Notes: generated by a model from the sequence alone, not told the origin. A stretch of DNA of 12,555 nt from Candidatus Limivicinus faecipullorum (GCA_018711755.1 DVHY01000207.1:1-12555); one strand, 5' to 3'. Numbered from the stretch's first letter, positions 1 through 7,186 are shown. Numbers and translations: made by a program.

Positions 1-63
1 TTACCCCCTCGCGCTCCCCCGCTGCTCTATTGTTTTTCATTTATTTTATGGTTTTTCGACAGT

Positions 64-98
64 CTGACGGCGGCTGCCTAAAAGGCAGCCGCCGTCAG
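64..98 (-). terminator. Hairpin downstream of the 211-residue protein gene
   Basis: A perfect 15-bp stem (64-78 pairing with 84-98, beginning CTGACGGCGG) closes a 5-nt TAAAA loop, 25 bases past the stop codon of the minus-strand gene at 124-759. No clean T-tract follows on the minus strand, so it may act as an imperfect intrinsic terminator or an mRNA 3'-end stabiliser. The rest of 1-63 shows no gene that I can support. Confidence 0.6.
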
Positions 99-123
99 CT
101 TTCCCCGGAGAGTTTTCCTCAGC

Positions 124-759
124 TCAGATGGGGATATTCTGATTGGGGGCAAAATCCAGTTCATATTCCAGTTTTGCCAGCATCTCGCCGTAGTTCCTGG
201 GGGGCTGGGTCCCCGCGGAATATTTCACCGAGTCCATTGCCCTGCGATAACCGAGGTAAAAGGCGTGGCGCAGCACACCGTAGAGCTGCTCGTCCCAGAA
301 GGTCTCCACCGAGGTCAGGTTGTCCCGGTGCCAGCTGGAGAGCTGGGAGGACAGGGAATCGAAGAGGCGGTTTATTTCCTGCCGCTTTTTGAAATAATCC
401 TCATGGCGGGCGAGGCCGGGGAGGGTCAGTATCTCCTCCACCACCAGGCCCTGAAAGGGGCGCTCCGGCCCATCCTTGGAGAACAGCTGCTGGAAGAAGC
501 CGCAGCTGCCCTGGAAGAAAGCAAACTCGACAGCGTACTTCATGTTTTCCCGGCAGAGCCCTTCCGCCTTCTCCAGAACCGCCAGCTGCTCATCGCTGAG
601 CGCCCGGACCAGGGCGGCTTTCCCCTGGGCATATTCCTCCTGAACTATGGTGTAGCCCTGGGCTTGCATCTCTCTGCTGTAGGCATCCATCAGGCTGTCC
701 ACCAGCCGGTCATTGAACATGTATTCTCTTATGGAGGACAGCTCCACGGTAATATTCAT
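124..759 (-). CDS. Hypothetical helical protein, 211 aa
   Basis: I do not recognise this family. The ATG at 759 follows AAAAGGAG with an 8-nt gap, so the start is well supported. There is no signal peptide or membrane segment, and the composition (many Glu, Gln, Leu, Ala, Phe and Tyr) suggests a soluble, mostly alpha-helical cytoplasmic protein. Two segments look alike: a long helical stretch ending in AFFQG (residues 80-84) and a second ending in AFYLG (166-170), each followed by a further amphipathic stretch. This may reflect an internal duplication. The C-terminal 30 residues are Pro/Asn-rich and end in NQNIPI. It is divergent from the HTH gene at 935-1168, whose product could regulate it through the shared 175-bp gap; that is inference from position only. 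No function is assigned. A real gene is likely because start signal, promoter and length agree. Confidence 0.85.
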   Translation of the reverse strand: MNITVELSSIREYMFNDRLVDSLMDAYSREMQAQGYTIVQEEYAQGKAALVRALSDEQLAVLEKAEGLCRENMKYAVEFAFFQGSCGFFQQLFSKDGPERPFQGLVVEEILTLPGLARHEDYFKKRQEINRLFDSLSSQLSSWHRDNLTSVETFWDEQLYGVLRHAFYLGYRRAMDSVKYSAGTQPPRNYGEMLAKLEYELDFAPNQNIPI

Positions 760-826
760 CTGTGTGCTCCTTTTCTCATAGGGGAAGGTCCTGAAAGCTG
801 CGGAGGTTCGGCTGTACCTGTCTCAT

Positions 827-855
827 ATAATAACACTGTGCAGCTAATTAGACAA
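827..855 (-). promoter_or_regulatory. Sigma-A-like promoter for the 211-aa protein gene
   Basis: Read on the minus strand, TTGTCT (850-855) and TATTAT (827-832) are separated by 17 nt, about 70 bases upstream of the ATG at 759. Spacing is ideal and both boxes are close to consensus. It sits in the only AT-rich part of the divergent gap. Confidence 0.55.
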
Positions 856-875
856 GATATCTTAGAACTTATAAA
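848..875 (+). promoter_or_regulatory. Possible promoter for the HTH gene
   Basis: TATAAA at 870-875 is a fair -10 box. The best -35 candidate, TTAGAC (848-853, 16-nt spacer), is weak. It overlaps the minus-strand -35 box, so the two divergent promoters may interfere. Short palindromes CTAATTAG (844-851) and GATATC lie within it and could be part of an operator, but this is speculative. Confidence 0.3.
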
Positions 876-934
876 ACAGAGGTGTTTAGACTAGACTGAC
901 CTTGGTATCAAAAATCAAGGAGTGTAAAAAACCA

Positions 935-1168
935 ATGTACCAGTACGGCAGCATAAGGATCAAGCTGGACCAGCTGATAAAGGACCGGGGCATAAGCAAG
1001 AACAAGCTGAGCCACCGGGCGGAGATGCAGCGCAGCCAGATAAACCACTACTGCAACAACACTGTCAGCCGCCTGGATGTGGATGTGCTGGCCAGGCTCT
1101 GCTGGGCGCTGGACTGTGAAATCGGGGACCTGCTGGAATATGCGGCGCCCCGGGAGGAGGAGAACTGA
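935..1168 (+). CDS. Small XRE/Cro-type HTH transcriptional regulator, 77 aa
   Basis: The product is little more than one Cro/C1-type helix-turn-helix domain, like the short YozG-type regulators of Firmicutes. Residues 6-68 form the five-helix fold, with the HTH at about 20-42 (SKNKLSHRAEMQRSQINHY) and the typical ending of this fold, LARLCWALDCEIGDLLEY. The tail is acidic (REEEN). I chose ATG 935 because AAGGAG lies at 917-922, although the 12-nt spacing is long. An upstream in-frame TTG at 902 has no ribosome binding site and would only add a poorly conserved 11-residue extension. With no effector or dimerisation domain, it probably binds as a dimer through the HTH fold itself. It is divergent from the 211-aa protein gene, so autoregulation and control of that neighbour are plausible. 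The target is unknown. Confidence 0.88.
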   Translation: MYQYGSIRIKLDQLIKDRGISKNKLSHRAEMQRSQINHYCNNTVSRLDVDVLARLCWALDCEIGDLLEYAAPREEEN

Positions 1169-1221
1169 GGCGGCCCCAGGCAAGCCCCGTCTCCGGCGGA
1201 GCGGCAGGAGAGGCAAATATC

Positions 1222-1254
1222 AAAGGGAAGTATTCGCCAGGAATACTTCCCTTT
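1222..1254. terminator. Bidirectional intrinsic terminator between HTH gene and pncB
   Basis: A perfect 14-bp stem AAAGGGAAGTATTC (1222-1235) pairs with 1241-1254 around a GCCAG loop. On the plus strand it ends in a run of T (CCCTTTTTCT). On the minus strand the flanking A residues become Ts. It therefore serves the HTH gene from one side and pncB from the other. Confidence 0.85.
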
Positions 1255-1289
1255 TTCTGACCGGGCGCAGGCCCTGCCGGGGGAGCCTC

Positions 1290-2750
1290 TCAGGCGCGCT
1301 CGTGGCCGTAGCTGGCCAGCATATTGTCCTTCAGCTCCATGAGCCTGGGGGAGAGGTCCACGTAATACTGGTGGGGGAAGTCGAAGCGCTTTACCTCCGG
1401 CCAGAGAGTGCTCACGTTGTAGGCGCAGGAAGTGCGGATATCTTTCAGGGAGGGCAGAGTATAGACCAGCTCGCCGCCCTTGAATATGGGCTGGAGCAGT
1501 TCCACGGCCCGGAAATTCCTCATGGTCTTGCGTTTCCAGCGGTCGTGGGGATGGCAGATCTCCAGGGGCTGGCTGTCGTCCACGGTCTCGTCGTAAAGGC
1601 AGATATAGTCCGCCTCGGCCATGCCGGTGTCCCGATTGAAGAAGCGGTAGACTTTTTTGAAGCCGGGGTTGGTTATCTTGCCCACGTTTTCGCTGACCTT
1701 TATCTTGGGGAAGATGTTCCCCTGGCTGTCCTCCACGGCGCAGAGCTTGTACACTCCGCCGAAGACCGGGTCGCTCTTGGAGGTGATGAGCCGCTCGCCC
1801 ACGCCGAAGGAATCAATTTTGGCTCCCTGGCGGATGAGCTCGGCGATGAGCCGCTCGTCCAGGGAGTTGGACACGGTGATGGTACACTCGGTCCAGCCGG
1901 CCTCGTCCAGCATCTTCCGGGCCTGCTGGGTGAGATAGGCCATGTCCCCGGAGTCCAGGCGGATGCCGCACTTGGTGATGCCCAGGGGCTTGAGGACATC
2001 GTTGAAAGCCCGGATGGCGTTGGGCACGCCGGAGCGGAGGGTGTTGAAAGTGTCCACCAGCAGCACGGCGTTGTTGGGATAGGTGCGGCAGTAGCTGACG
2101 AAGGCGTCGTATTCCGAGTCGAACATCTGCACCCAGGAGTGGGCCATGGTCCCGGCGGCGGGGACGCCGTAGAGCTGGTCGGACACGGTGCAGGCGGTGC
2201 CGGCGCAGCCGCCGATATAGGCGGCTCTGGCCCCGGTGACGGCTCCGGCTATGCCCTGGGCCCGGCGGGAGCCGAACTCCAGCACGGTGCGGCCCTCGGC
2301 GGAGCGGCAGATGCGGTTGGCCTTGGTGGCGATAAGGCTCTGGTGGTTGAACTCCAGGAGCATGTAGGTCTCCAGCAGCTGGGCCTGGATAGCGGGGGCC
2401 CGCACGGTTATCACCGGCTCGCCGGGGAAGATGGGGGTGCCCTCCGGGATGGCCCAGATGTCCCCGGTAAAGCGGAAGGAGCGGAGGTAATCCAGAAACT
2501 CCGGTTTGAAGAGCTTGCGGCCGGCCAGATAGCTGATATCCTCCTGGCTGAAGTGGAGGCTTTTAACGTAGTCCACTATCTGCTCCAGACCGGCCATGAC
2601 GGCATAGCCGCCGCTGTCGGGGATGCTGCGGTAGAACATATCGAAATAGGTGATGCGGCTGTACATGCCTTCGGCAAAGTAGCCGTTACCCATGGTGAGC
2701 TCATAGAAATCGCATAGCATGGTAAGATTGATACCGCTGCTGTTCTGCAT
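1290..2750 (-). CDS. pncB: Nicotinate phosphoribosyltransferase, 486 aa
   Basis: It joins nicotinate and PRPP, with ATP hydrolysis, to give nicotinate mononucleotide, the entry step of the Preiss-Handler NAD salvage route in the cytoplasm. The N-terminus (LTMLCDFYELTMGNGYF, residues 9-25) is characteristic of the family. EFGSRRAQG (158-166), GTMAHSWVQMF (200-210, with the conserved active-site His204), LVDTFNT (231-237) and IRLDSGDM (263-270) are the expected phosphoribosyltransferase-barrel motifs. The C-terminal lobe carries GKITNPGFKKVYR (358-370). Length is normal for the longer Firmicutes type. The ATG at 2750 is preferred because AGGGAG precedes it by 7 nt. Two upstream in-frame ATGs lack binding sites, and a strong promoter lies inside that upstream extension. 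It is divergent from the galactokinase-like gene, with no metabolic link evident. Control by an NAD regulator such as NiaR is possible, but I see no recognisable operator. Confidence 0.96.
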   Translation of the reverse strand: MQNSSGINLTMLCDFYELTMGNGYFAEGMYSRITYFDMFYRSIPDSGGYAVMAGLEQIVDYVKSLHFSQEDISYLAGRKLFKPEFLDYLRSFRFTGDIWAIPEGTPIFPGEPVITVRAPAIQAQLLETYMLLEFNHQSLIATKANRICRSAEGRTVLEFGSRRAQGIAGAVTGARAAYIGGCAGTACTVSDQLYGVPAAGTMAHSWVQMFDSEYDAFVSYCRTYPNNAVLLVDTFNTLRSGVPNAIRAFNDVLKPLGITKCGIRLDSGDMAYLTQQARKMLDEAGWTECTITVSNSLDERLIAELIRQGAKIDSFGVGERLITSKSDPVFGGVYKLCAVEDSQGNIFPKIKVSENVGKITNPGFKKVYRFFNRDTGMAEADYICLYDETVDDSQPLEICHPHDRWKRKTMRNFRAVELLQPIFKGGELVYTLPSLKDIRTSCAYNVSTLWPEVKRFDFPHQYYVDLSPRLMELKDNMLASYGHERA

Positions 2751-2781
2751 AGGATCACTCCCTGTTAAAAATTGTATATCC

Positions 2782-2810
2782 ATTATATATTCTGTCCCAA
2801 AATAAGGCAA
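2782..2810 (-). promoter_or_regulatory. Promoter of pncB
   Basis: On the minus strand, TTGCCT (2805-2810) and a perfect TATAAT (2782-2787) are 17 nt apart. Transcription would start near 2775, leaving a leader of about 25 nt before the ATG at 2750. This rules out the longer reading frame that begins at 2810. Confidence 0.75.
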
Positions 2811-2884
2811 TAGTCTGAGGGGAGTGTTAAAATCTTGTTTTATTTTCCGGGCATTTTATTTTTATTATAGGGCGGCTTTGCCGG

Positions 2885-2911
2885 TTGACTTTACCGAAAA
2901 ATTATTATATT
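2885..2911 (+). promoter_or_regulatory. Probable promoter of the galactokinase-like gene
   Basis: TTGACT (2885-2890) is followed by TATATT (2906-2911, 15-nt spacer) or TATTCT (2908-2913, 17-nt spacer). The resulting leader is about 30 nt and includes the AGGAGGT site at 2939-2945. A weaker alternative (TTGTTT at 2835 with TATTTT at 2857) lies upstream. Confidence 0.5.
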
Positions 2912-2950
2912 CTGGTATATGTTGAGGGCTGCGAGCAGAGGAGGTCCCAT

Positions 2951-4030
2951 ATGGAAAGAGACATTTTTGTTCCCGGCAGGACGGAGCTTGCCGGTAATCA
3001 TACTGACCATCAGCGGGGCAGGATACTGGCTTCCGCAGTGGACCTGGGGCTGTTTGCCAGCTTCTGGCCCAACGGCAGCAATCTGTGCCATATCGAGTCG
3101 GAGGGCTTTGCGGACATCGACCTTCGCATCAACCAGCTGAATATACGCACTGCGGAGTTCGGCACCTCTCAGGCTCTGGTGAGAGGGGTGTTCGCCGCAT
3201 TTCAGGAGCTGGGGCTGAACGTGGGCGGCTTTGAGGCCAGGGTGCGCAGCAGCCTGCCTGCGGGCTCAGGGCTCAGTTCCTCTGCGGCCTTTGCGGTGCT
3301 CATCGGCAGGATACTCAGCGAGCTGTTCAACGAGGGCAAGGTGGAGCCCATAGTCCTGGCCAGGGCCGCCCAGCAGGCGGAGAACCAGTACTTCGGCAAG
3401 CCCTGCGGACTGATGAGCCAGCTCACCTGCGCCTACGGACACACCGTGTATGTGGACTTCAAGACCGGGGAGATAGAGCCCATCAAGGCTGACTTTGCGG
3501 ACATGGGCCTGGTCCTCTGCCTCACCGACACCGGCGGCAGCCATGCGGGGCTGGACACCTCCTATGCCCGTATCCCGGCGGATATGGTGTATATCGCCAA
3601 CCTCTTTGACAAGGGCGTTCTGTCGGATGTGGACCCGGAGGAATTCAAGGCCAAAGGCTGGGACGCCTCCAACCGCCCGGTGCGGCGGGCCATGCACTTC
3701 TTCGGGGAGAACGAGCGGGTGCCCAAAATGAGGGACGCCCTGAAAGCCGGAGACGGCGAGACCTATATGCGCCTTATGAACGAGTCCGGCCGCTCCTCCG
3801 AGGAGCTGCTGAACAATATCATCACCTCCGCCACGGGGGACACCAAGCTCCAGCAGGGCCTGGAGCTGAGCCGCAAGCTCCTGGAGGGCGTGGGGGCCTG
3901 GCGGGTCCACGGCGGCGGCTTTGCCGGCTGCGTCCAGGCGCTGATGCCCATAGACTGCTTTGCCGCGTATAAGGCGGAGATGGAAAAGGTCTTTGGCCGT
4001 GGCAGCTGCCACGTGATACGTCTGGTGTAA
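2951..4030 (+). CDS. galK: Galactokinase-like GHMP kinase, 359 aa
   Basis: Family members phosphorylate galactose (or a related sugar) at C1 using ATP, feeding the Leloir pathway in the cytoplasm. The galactokinase signature is at residues 8-20 (PGRTELAGNHTDH), the GHMP ATP-binding loop at 103-113 (PAGSGLSSSAA) and the third motif at 320-328 (HGGGFAGCV). ENERVP (253-258) also fits this family. The start is ATG 2951, with AGGAGGT five bases upstream; an in-frame TTG at 2885 is part of the -35 box. Two active-site positions are unusual. The catalytic base, Asp174 in E. coli GalK, aligns with Ser156 in GLMSQ; its distance from Arg10 (146 residues) equals E. coli Arg28 to Asp174. The sugar-contacting Glu of GEHTD is Asn16 here. 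Either the protein acts differently, has another substrate, or is a regulatory pseudokinase. No galT, galE or sugar transporter is nearby. Family membership is secure; substrate and activity are not. Confidence 0.85.
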   Translation: MERDIFVPGRTELAGNHTDHQRGRILASAVDLGLFASFWPNGSNLCHIESEGFADIDLRINQLNIRTAEFGTSQALVRGVFAAFQELGLNVGGFEARVRSSLPAGSGLSSSAAFAVLIGRILSELFNEGKVEPIVLARAAQQAENQYFGKPCGLMSQLTCAYGHTVYVDFKTGEIEPIKADFADMGLVLCLTDTGGSHAGLDTSYARIPADMVYIANLFDKGVLSDVDPEEFKAKGWDASNRPVRRAMHFFGENERVPKMRDALKAGDGETYMRLMNESGRSSEELLNNIITSATGDTKLQQGLELSRKLLEGVGAWRVHGGGFAGCVQALMPIDCFAAYKAEMEKVFGRGSCHVIRLV

Positions 4031-4039
4031 AGCACACAG

Positions 4040-4095
4040 AGGTAATATAACAGCAAGCCCCCGGCTCTAGCCGGGGGCTTGCTGTTATATTACCT
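4040..4095. terminator. Long bidirectional hairpin between galK-like gene and argS
   Basis: A perfect 26-bp stem (4040-4065 with 4070-4095) closes a 4-nt TCTA loop. The core is AAGCCCCCGGC and its complement, and the outer arms are AT-rich (AGGTAATATAACAGC). It lies 9 nt after the galK-like stop and 9 nt after the argS stop read from the other side. The AT-rich outer arms supply the weak U-rich tract in each direction. Confidence 0.88.
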
Positions 4096-4104
4096 TATTC
4101 CCCG

Positions 4105-5841
4105 TCACATCTTCTCCGGGGCGTGAACGCCGATGATGCCCAGGGACAGGGCGATGACCCGGCGCACGCAGTCGGCCAGGAGCAGGCGGGCGGCCTGGAT
4201 GTCAGGCTCGGCGCCCTTGATGCGGCAGACGGTGTAGAAGCGGTGGAAGCGGGCGGCCAGCTCCGTGACATAGCGGTTGAGGCGGCTGGGGTCGTAGTCT
4301 CTGGCGGCCAGGTGCAGCTCCTCCGGCAGGGCGGCCAGCTGCTTTATCAGCTCCTTTTCCTCCGGGCCGGACAGAAGGGAGACATCGGCGCTGTCCGGCA
4401 CCTGATGGCCCTCGGCGGCCAGGGCGGAGATGAGAGTGCAGATGCGGGCGTGGGCGTACTGAACGTAGTATACGGGGTTTTCGCTGTCCTGGCGGATGGC
4501 CAGCTCCAGGTCGAACTCCACCGGGGACTCGGGCCGGGAGTTGAAGAAATAGCGGGCGGCGTCCACGGGTATCTCGTCCAGCAGGTCGGTGAGGGAGATG
4601 GCCTTGCCGGTGCGCTTGGACATGCGCACCACTTCGCCGCCCCGGGTGAGCTTCACCAGCTGCATGAGCACAACGTCCAGCCGGTCTCCGTCCAGCCCCA
4701 GGGCATCCATGGCCCCCTTGAGCCGGGCCACATGGCCGTGGTGGTCGGCGCCCCAGACGTTTATCACCTTGTCGAAGTGCCGCTGTTCCAGCTTGTTGCG
4801 GTGGTAGGCGATGTCGGCGGCAAAGTAGGTGTAAAAGCCGTTGGCCCGGCGCAGCACGTCGTCTTTCAAATCCAGGCGCTCTATCTCCTCCTGGGACTTG
4901 CCGGCCTTGGCATAGTGCTCCCGGAGTATCTGGGAGGTCCTGAGCCAGAGGGCGCCGTCCTTTTCGTAGGTGTAGCCCCGCTGAGTGAGCTTGTCCACAG
5001 TTTCGGCCACATAGCCGGACTCGTGGAGGCTGGACTCGAAGAACCATTGGTCGTATTTTATGCCGTAGCGCAGCAGGTCGCTCTTCATTTTGGGGATGTT
5101 CTGCTCCAGGCCGAATTTGGCCATGGCCTCATGGCGCTGGGCGGTGGGCAGGTTCAGCCAGCCGTCACCGTGGGATTCCCGGAAGAGCTTTGCCAGTTCC
5201 TTTATATCGTCCCCGTGGTAGCCGTCCTCGGGGAACTCCACCTTATCCTCTCCCAGCAGCAGCTGCTGATAGCGCACGTCGATGGAGTTTGCGAATTTCT
5301 CTATCTGGTTGCCGGCGTCGTTGACGTAGAATTCCCGCCACACATTGTAGCCCACCCTGTCCAGCACGCTGGCCAGGGCGTCTCCCAGCACGCCGCCCCG
5401 GGCGTTGCCCATGTGCATGGGCCCGGTGGGGTTGGCGGAGACGAACTCCACCATCACCTTCCGGCCCAGGCCCTCGTTGCTGCGGCCGTAGTCATCCCCC
5501 TGGGAGGTGACGGCTTTGAGCACGTCGGCGTACCAGCTGTCCGCCAGGCGGAAGTTGATGAAGCCGGGGCCGGCGGCTTCCACGGAAGAAAACCAGCTGC
5601 CTTCCAGTTCCATGTTGGCGATGAGGGCTTCGGCGATCTTCCTGGGGGCCATGTGCAGCTGCTTTGCTCCGGCCATGGCGTGGTTGGCGGCGAAGTCGCC
5701 GTTAAGGTTGTCCTTGGGTATCTCCACGGTGCCGGACAGCTCCGCGCCGGCGGGGAGCTGCCCGGCCTGGGCGGCCTTTTGGTAAGAGCGGGCCAGGATA
5801 TCGTTGATGCTGTCCTTGGCGCTTTGTATCATGTTAGCCAT
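4105..5841 (-). CDS. argS: Arginyl-tRNA synthetase, 578 aa
   Basis: This class I synthetase attaches arginine to its tRNA in the cytoplasm. Domains in order are the N-terminal tRNA-recognition (Add-1) domain at about 1-110, a Rossmann catalytic core with the HIGH-type motif GPMHMGNARGG (140-150, preceded by FVSANPT), GADHHGH (364-370), the KMSKS-equivalent VRMSKRTGK (405-413), and a helical DALR anticodon-binding domain from about 455 (YYVQYAHARICTL) to the end. Length is typical and all blocks are intact. ATG 5841 follows GGGAG with a 9-nt gap. The start overlaps the end of the DUF1934 gene by 8 nt, which implies translational coupling in a murI-DUF1934-argS operon. I see no T-box leader directly upstream, so control is probably through the operon promoter before murI. 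Confidence 0.98.
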   Translation of the reverse strand: MANMIQSAKDSINDILARSYQKAAQAGQLPAGAELSGTVEIPKDNLNGDFAANHAMAGAKQLHMAPRKIAEALIANMELEGSWFSSVEAAGPGFINFRLADSWYADVLKAVTSQGDDYGRSNEGLGRKVMVEFVSANPTGPMHMGNARGGVLGDALASVLDRVGYNVWREFYVNDAGNQIEKFANSIDVRYQQLLLGEDKVEFPEDGYHGDDIKELAKLFRESHGDGWLNLPTAQRHEAMAKFGLEQNIPKMKSDLLRYGIKYDQWFFESSLHESGYVAETVDKLTQRGYTYEKDGALWLRTSQILREHYAKAGKSQEEIERLDLKDDVLRRANGFYTYFAADIAYHRNKLEQRHFDKVINVWGADHHGHVARLKGAMDALGLDGDRLDVVLMQLVKLTRGGEVVRMSKRTGKAISLTDLLDEIPVDAARYFFNSRPESPVEFDLELAIRQDSENPVYYVQYAHARICTLISALAAEGHQVPDSADVSLLSGPEEKELIKQLAALPEELHLAARDYDPSRLNRYVTELAARFHRFYTVCRIKGAEPDIQAARLLLADCVRRVIALSLGIIGVHAPEKM

Positions 5842-6283
5842 GTTGATTTTCTCCCATCTGCTTTTGTTCTGTGATTTCCAGGTGAAACCTGTTTTTTGTC
5901 ACCACTGTGTGTTCCATATCCACCACATAGTCTATATCCACCTGCCCGCCGCTGCCGTCCAGGCTGTGGGATATGCGCCGGGTGCTGATGTTCATGGTGG
6001 CGGTGCCGTAGGGGGTGTTGTAGAGCAGGGAGCTCTTCTCCCCCTCCCGGAATATCATGCGGCTGGTTATCATGCCGTCCCTGTCCACCACCACCTGGTC
6101 GGGCATGACGATGACGCTGGTGCGGGTACCCTCCATGCCGGTGACCTCCGTCTCCATGTAGCTGAGGCAGCCCACCTCGCCGTCGTAGCCATACAGGCCG
6201 TCGGTGGTGAAGTCCAGATAATCCTCCTCATCCGTGTCGCAGCAGTGGACGGTGCGGATGGATATGACTACGTCTTTCATCAT
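5834..6283 (-). CDS. DUF1934 (YwiB-like) beta-barrel protein, 149 aa
   Basis: This small conserved protein has the DUF1934 pattern: YMETEVTGMEGTRTSV (42-57), then a D-R-D-G turn (67-70), SRMIFREGE (74-82), YNTPYGTATM (88-97) and the ending G-Q-V-D-I-D-Y. The family is predicted to fold as a calycin-like beta-barrel. In Bacillus subtilis the equivalent gene ywiB adjoins argS, and the same adjacency is seen here, supporting the call. The molecular role is unknown. The first of two adjacent ATGs (6283) is used because GGAG lies 12 nt before it. It is 20 nt downstream of murI and overlaps argS by 8 nt. There is no signal peptide, so the protein is cytoplasmic. Confidence 0.9.
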   Translation of the reverse strand: MMKDVVISIRTVHCCDTDEEDYLDFTTDGLYGYDGEVGCLSYMETEVTGMEGTRTSVIVMPDQVVVDRDGMITSRMIFREGEKSSLLYNTPYGTATMNISTRRISHSLDGSGGQVDIDYVVDMEHTVVTKNRFHLEITEQKQMGENQHG

Positions 6284-6303
6284 TTTAAAAGCGATCTCCG
6301 TAT

Positions 6304-7107
6304 CTATGATTTTATCTCCATTACAGGCAGCTGCCGGGCCTTTATATCCCGGGCCAGGAGCCTGGAAGCGGCGGCGGAGAATTCCCCGGCGTCGCCGCTG
6401 GTGTAATACAGGGTCTCTCCGCTGCCGCCGGTAAGCCCGTTTTGCTCCAGCCTCAGGCAGGCGGCCCGGGCGGCGCTCCGGGAGGCGCTCACCAGCTTGA
6501 CGTCCTCCCCCAGGAAGGCGCTTATGGCCGGCGCGATGAGCCCATAGTGGGTGCAGCCCAGCAGCAGGGCGGCGATGCCCGCCTCCTTTGCCGCTGCCAG
6601 GGAGTCCTCCACAGCTTTCTTCAGCTCGGGGTCATCCTCCCCGGTGTGGCCGCTCTCGATAAGGGGCACGAATCTGGGGCAGGGGAGGTCTATTATCTCC
6701 CGCCCGGGGCAGAGCCGCTCCAGCTCCCGGCGGAAGGCACCGGCCCGGATGCTGGCCTGGGTGGCGATGATGCCCAGGGGCGCCTCGCCGGGGATAAGGC
6801 TCATGTCCCGGATGCCCGGCTTGAGCACGCCCACGGTGGGCACGGGGAAGCTCTCCAGAATACGGGAGGCGTTGCTGGACACGGTGCCGCAGGCGGCGAT
6901 TATCAGTTTGACGGAAAAGGAGGCCATCAGCTCCAGGTCCTGCCGGGCCATTGCCATGAGCTCCTTTTTGGACTTTGCCCCGTAGGGCACCCTGGCGCTG
7001 TCGGCAAAGTAGATGATGTTTTCTCCGGGCATGAGCTCTCTCAGGGCAGACAGGGCCGTGAGCCCTCCCAGGCCGGAGTCGAAAATACCGATAGCTCTGT
7101 TGTCCAT
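6304..7107 (-). CDS. murI: Glutamate racemase, 267 aa
   Basis: It interconverts L- and D-glutamate, supplying D-Glu for the peptidoglycan stem peptide. It is a cofactor-independent racemase using two cysteines. The family blocks are IGIFDSGLGGLT (6-17, catalytic Asp10 and Ser11), YFADSARVPYG (33-43), AACGTVSSNA (71-80, Cys73) and LLGCTHYGL (182-190, Cys185, Thr186, His187). The second block reads C-G-T where the classic enzymes have C-N-T; both catalytic cysteines are present, so activity is expected. ATG 7107 has the AAGGGGGAC site just upstream. A TTG immediately before it is in frame but less likely. It is the first gene of the operon with DUF1934 and argS. Length is typical. Confidence 0.96.
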   Translation of the reverse strand: MDNRAIGIFDSGLGGLTALSALRELMPGENIIYFADSARVPYGAKSKKELMAMARQDLELMASFSVKLIIAACGTVSSNASRILESFPVPTVGVLKPGIRDMSLIPGEAPLGIIATQASIRAGAFRRELERLCPGREIIDLPCPRFVPLIESGHTGEDDPELKKAVEDSLAAAKEAGIAALLLGCTHYGLIAPAISAFLGEDVKLVSASRSAARAACLRLEQNGLTGGSGETLYYTSGDAGEFSAAASRLLARDIKARQLPVMEIKS

Positions 7108-7157
7108 CAAAGTCCCCCTTTGCGTGCAAGGTGCCGGCGAAAGGCTGCCGACACTTA

Positions 7158-7186
7158 AATATACCTCAAAACTCCGCCCAATACAA
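7158..7186 (-). promoter_or_regulatory. Promoter of the murI-DUF1934-argS operon
   Basis: On the minus strand, TTGTAT (7181-7186) and TATATT (7158-7163) are 17 nt apart, about 50 nt upstream of the murI start. It is the best match in the 197-bp divergent gap on this strand. Confidence 0.65.

Noticed and set aside
1..63. Possible gene end or RNA gene at the left edge
   Set aside because: TTA at position 1 could be the stop of a minus-strand gene, but too little sequence is present to support it, and no tRNA-like fold is evident.
2751..2810. Longer pncB start giving 20 extra N-terminal residues
   Set aside because: The candidate ATGs lack ribosome binding sites and the promoter boxes at 2782-2810 lie inside the extension.
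2885..2950. Upstream TTG start for the galactokinase-like gene
   Set aside because: The TTG is part of the -35 box TTGACT, while ATG 2951 has an AGGAGGT site at proper spacing and begins right before the conserved PGRTE motif.
4123..5874. Long plus-strand open frame of about 580 codons opposite argS
   Set aside because: It mirrors argS almost exactly, has no ribosome binding site or recognisable domain, and its composition (Gly, Val, His, Gln rich) is what the reverse strand of GC-biased coding DNA gives. Similar antisense frames oppose pncB (1077-2717), the galK-like gene (3266-4012) and the secreted protein (11106-12416).
5842..5880. T-box or other leader riboswitch before argS
   Set aside because: argS overlaps the preceding DUF1934 gene by 8 nt, leaving no room for a leader; no T-box-like structure is seen before murI either.
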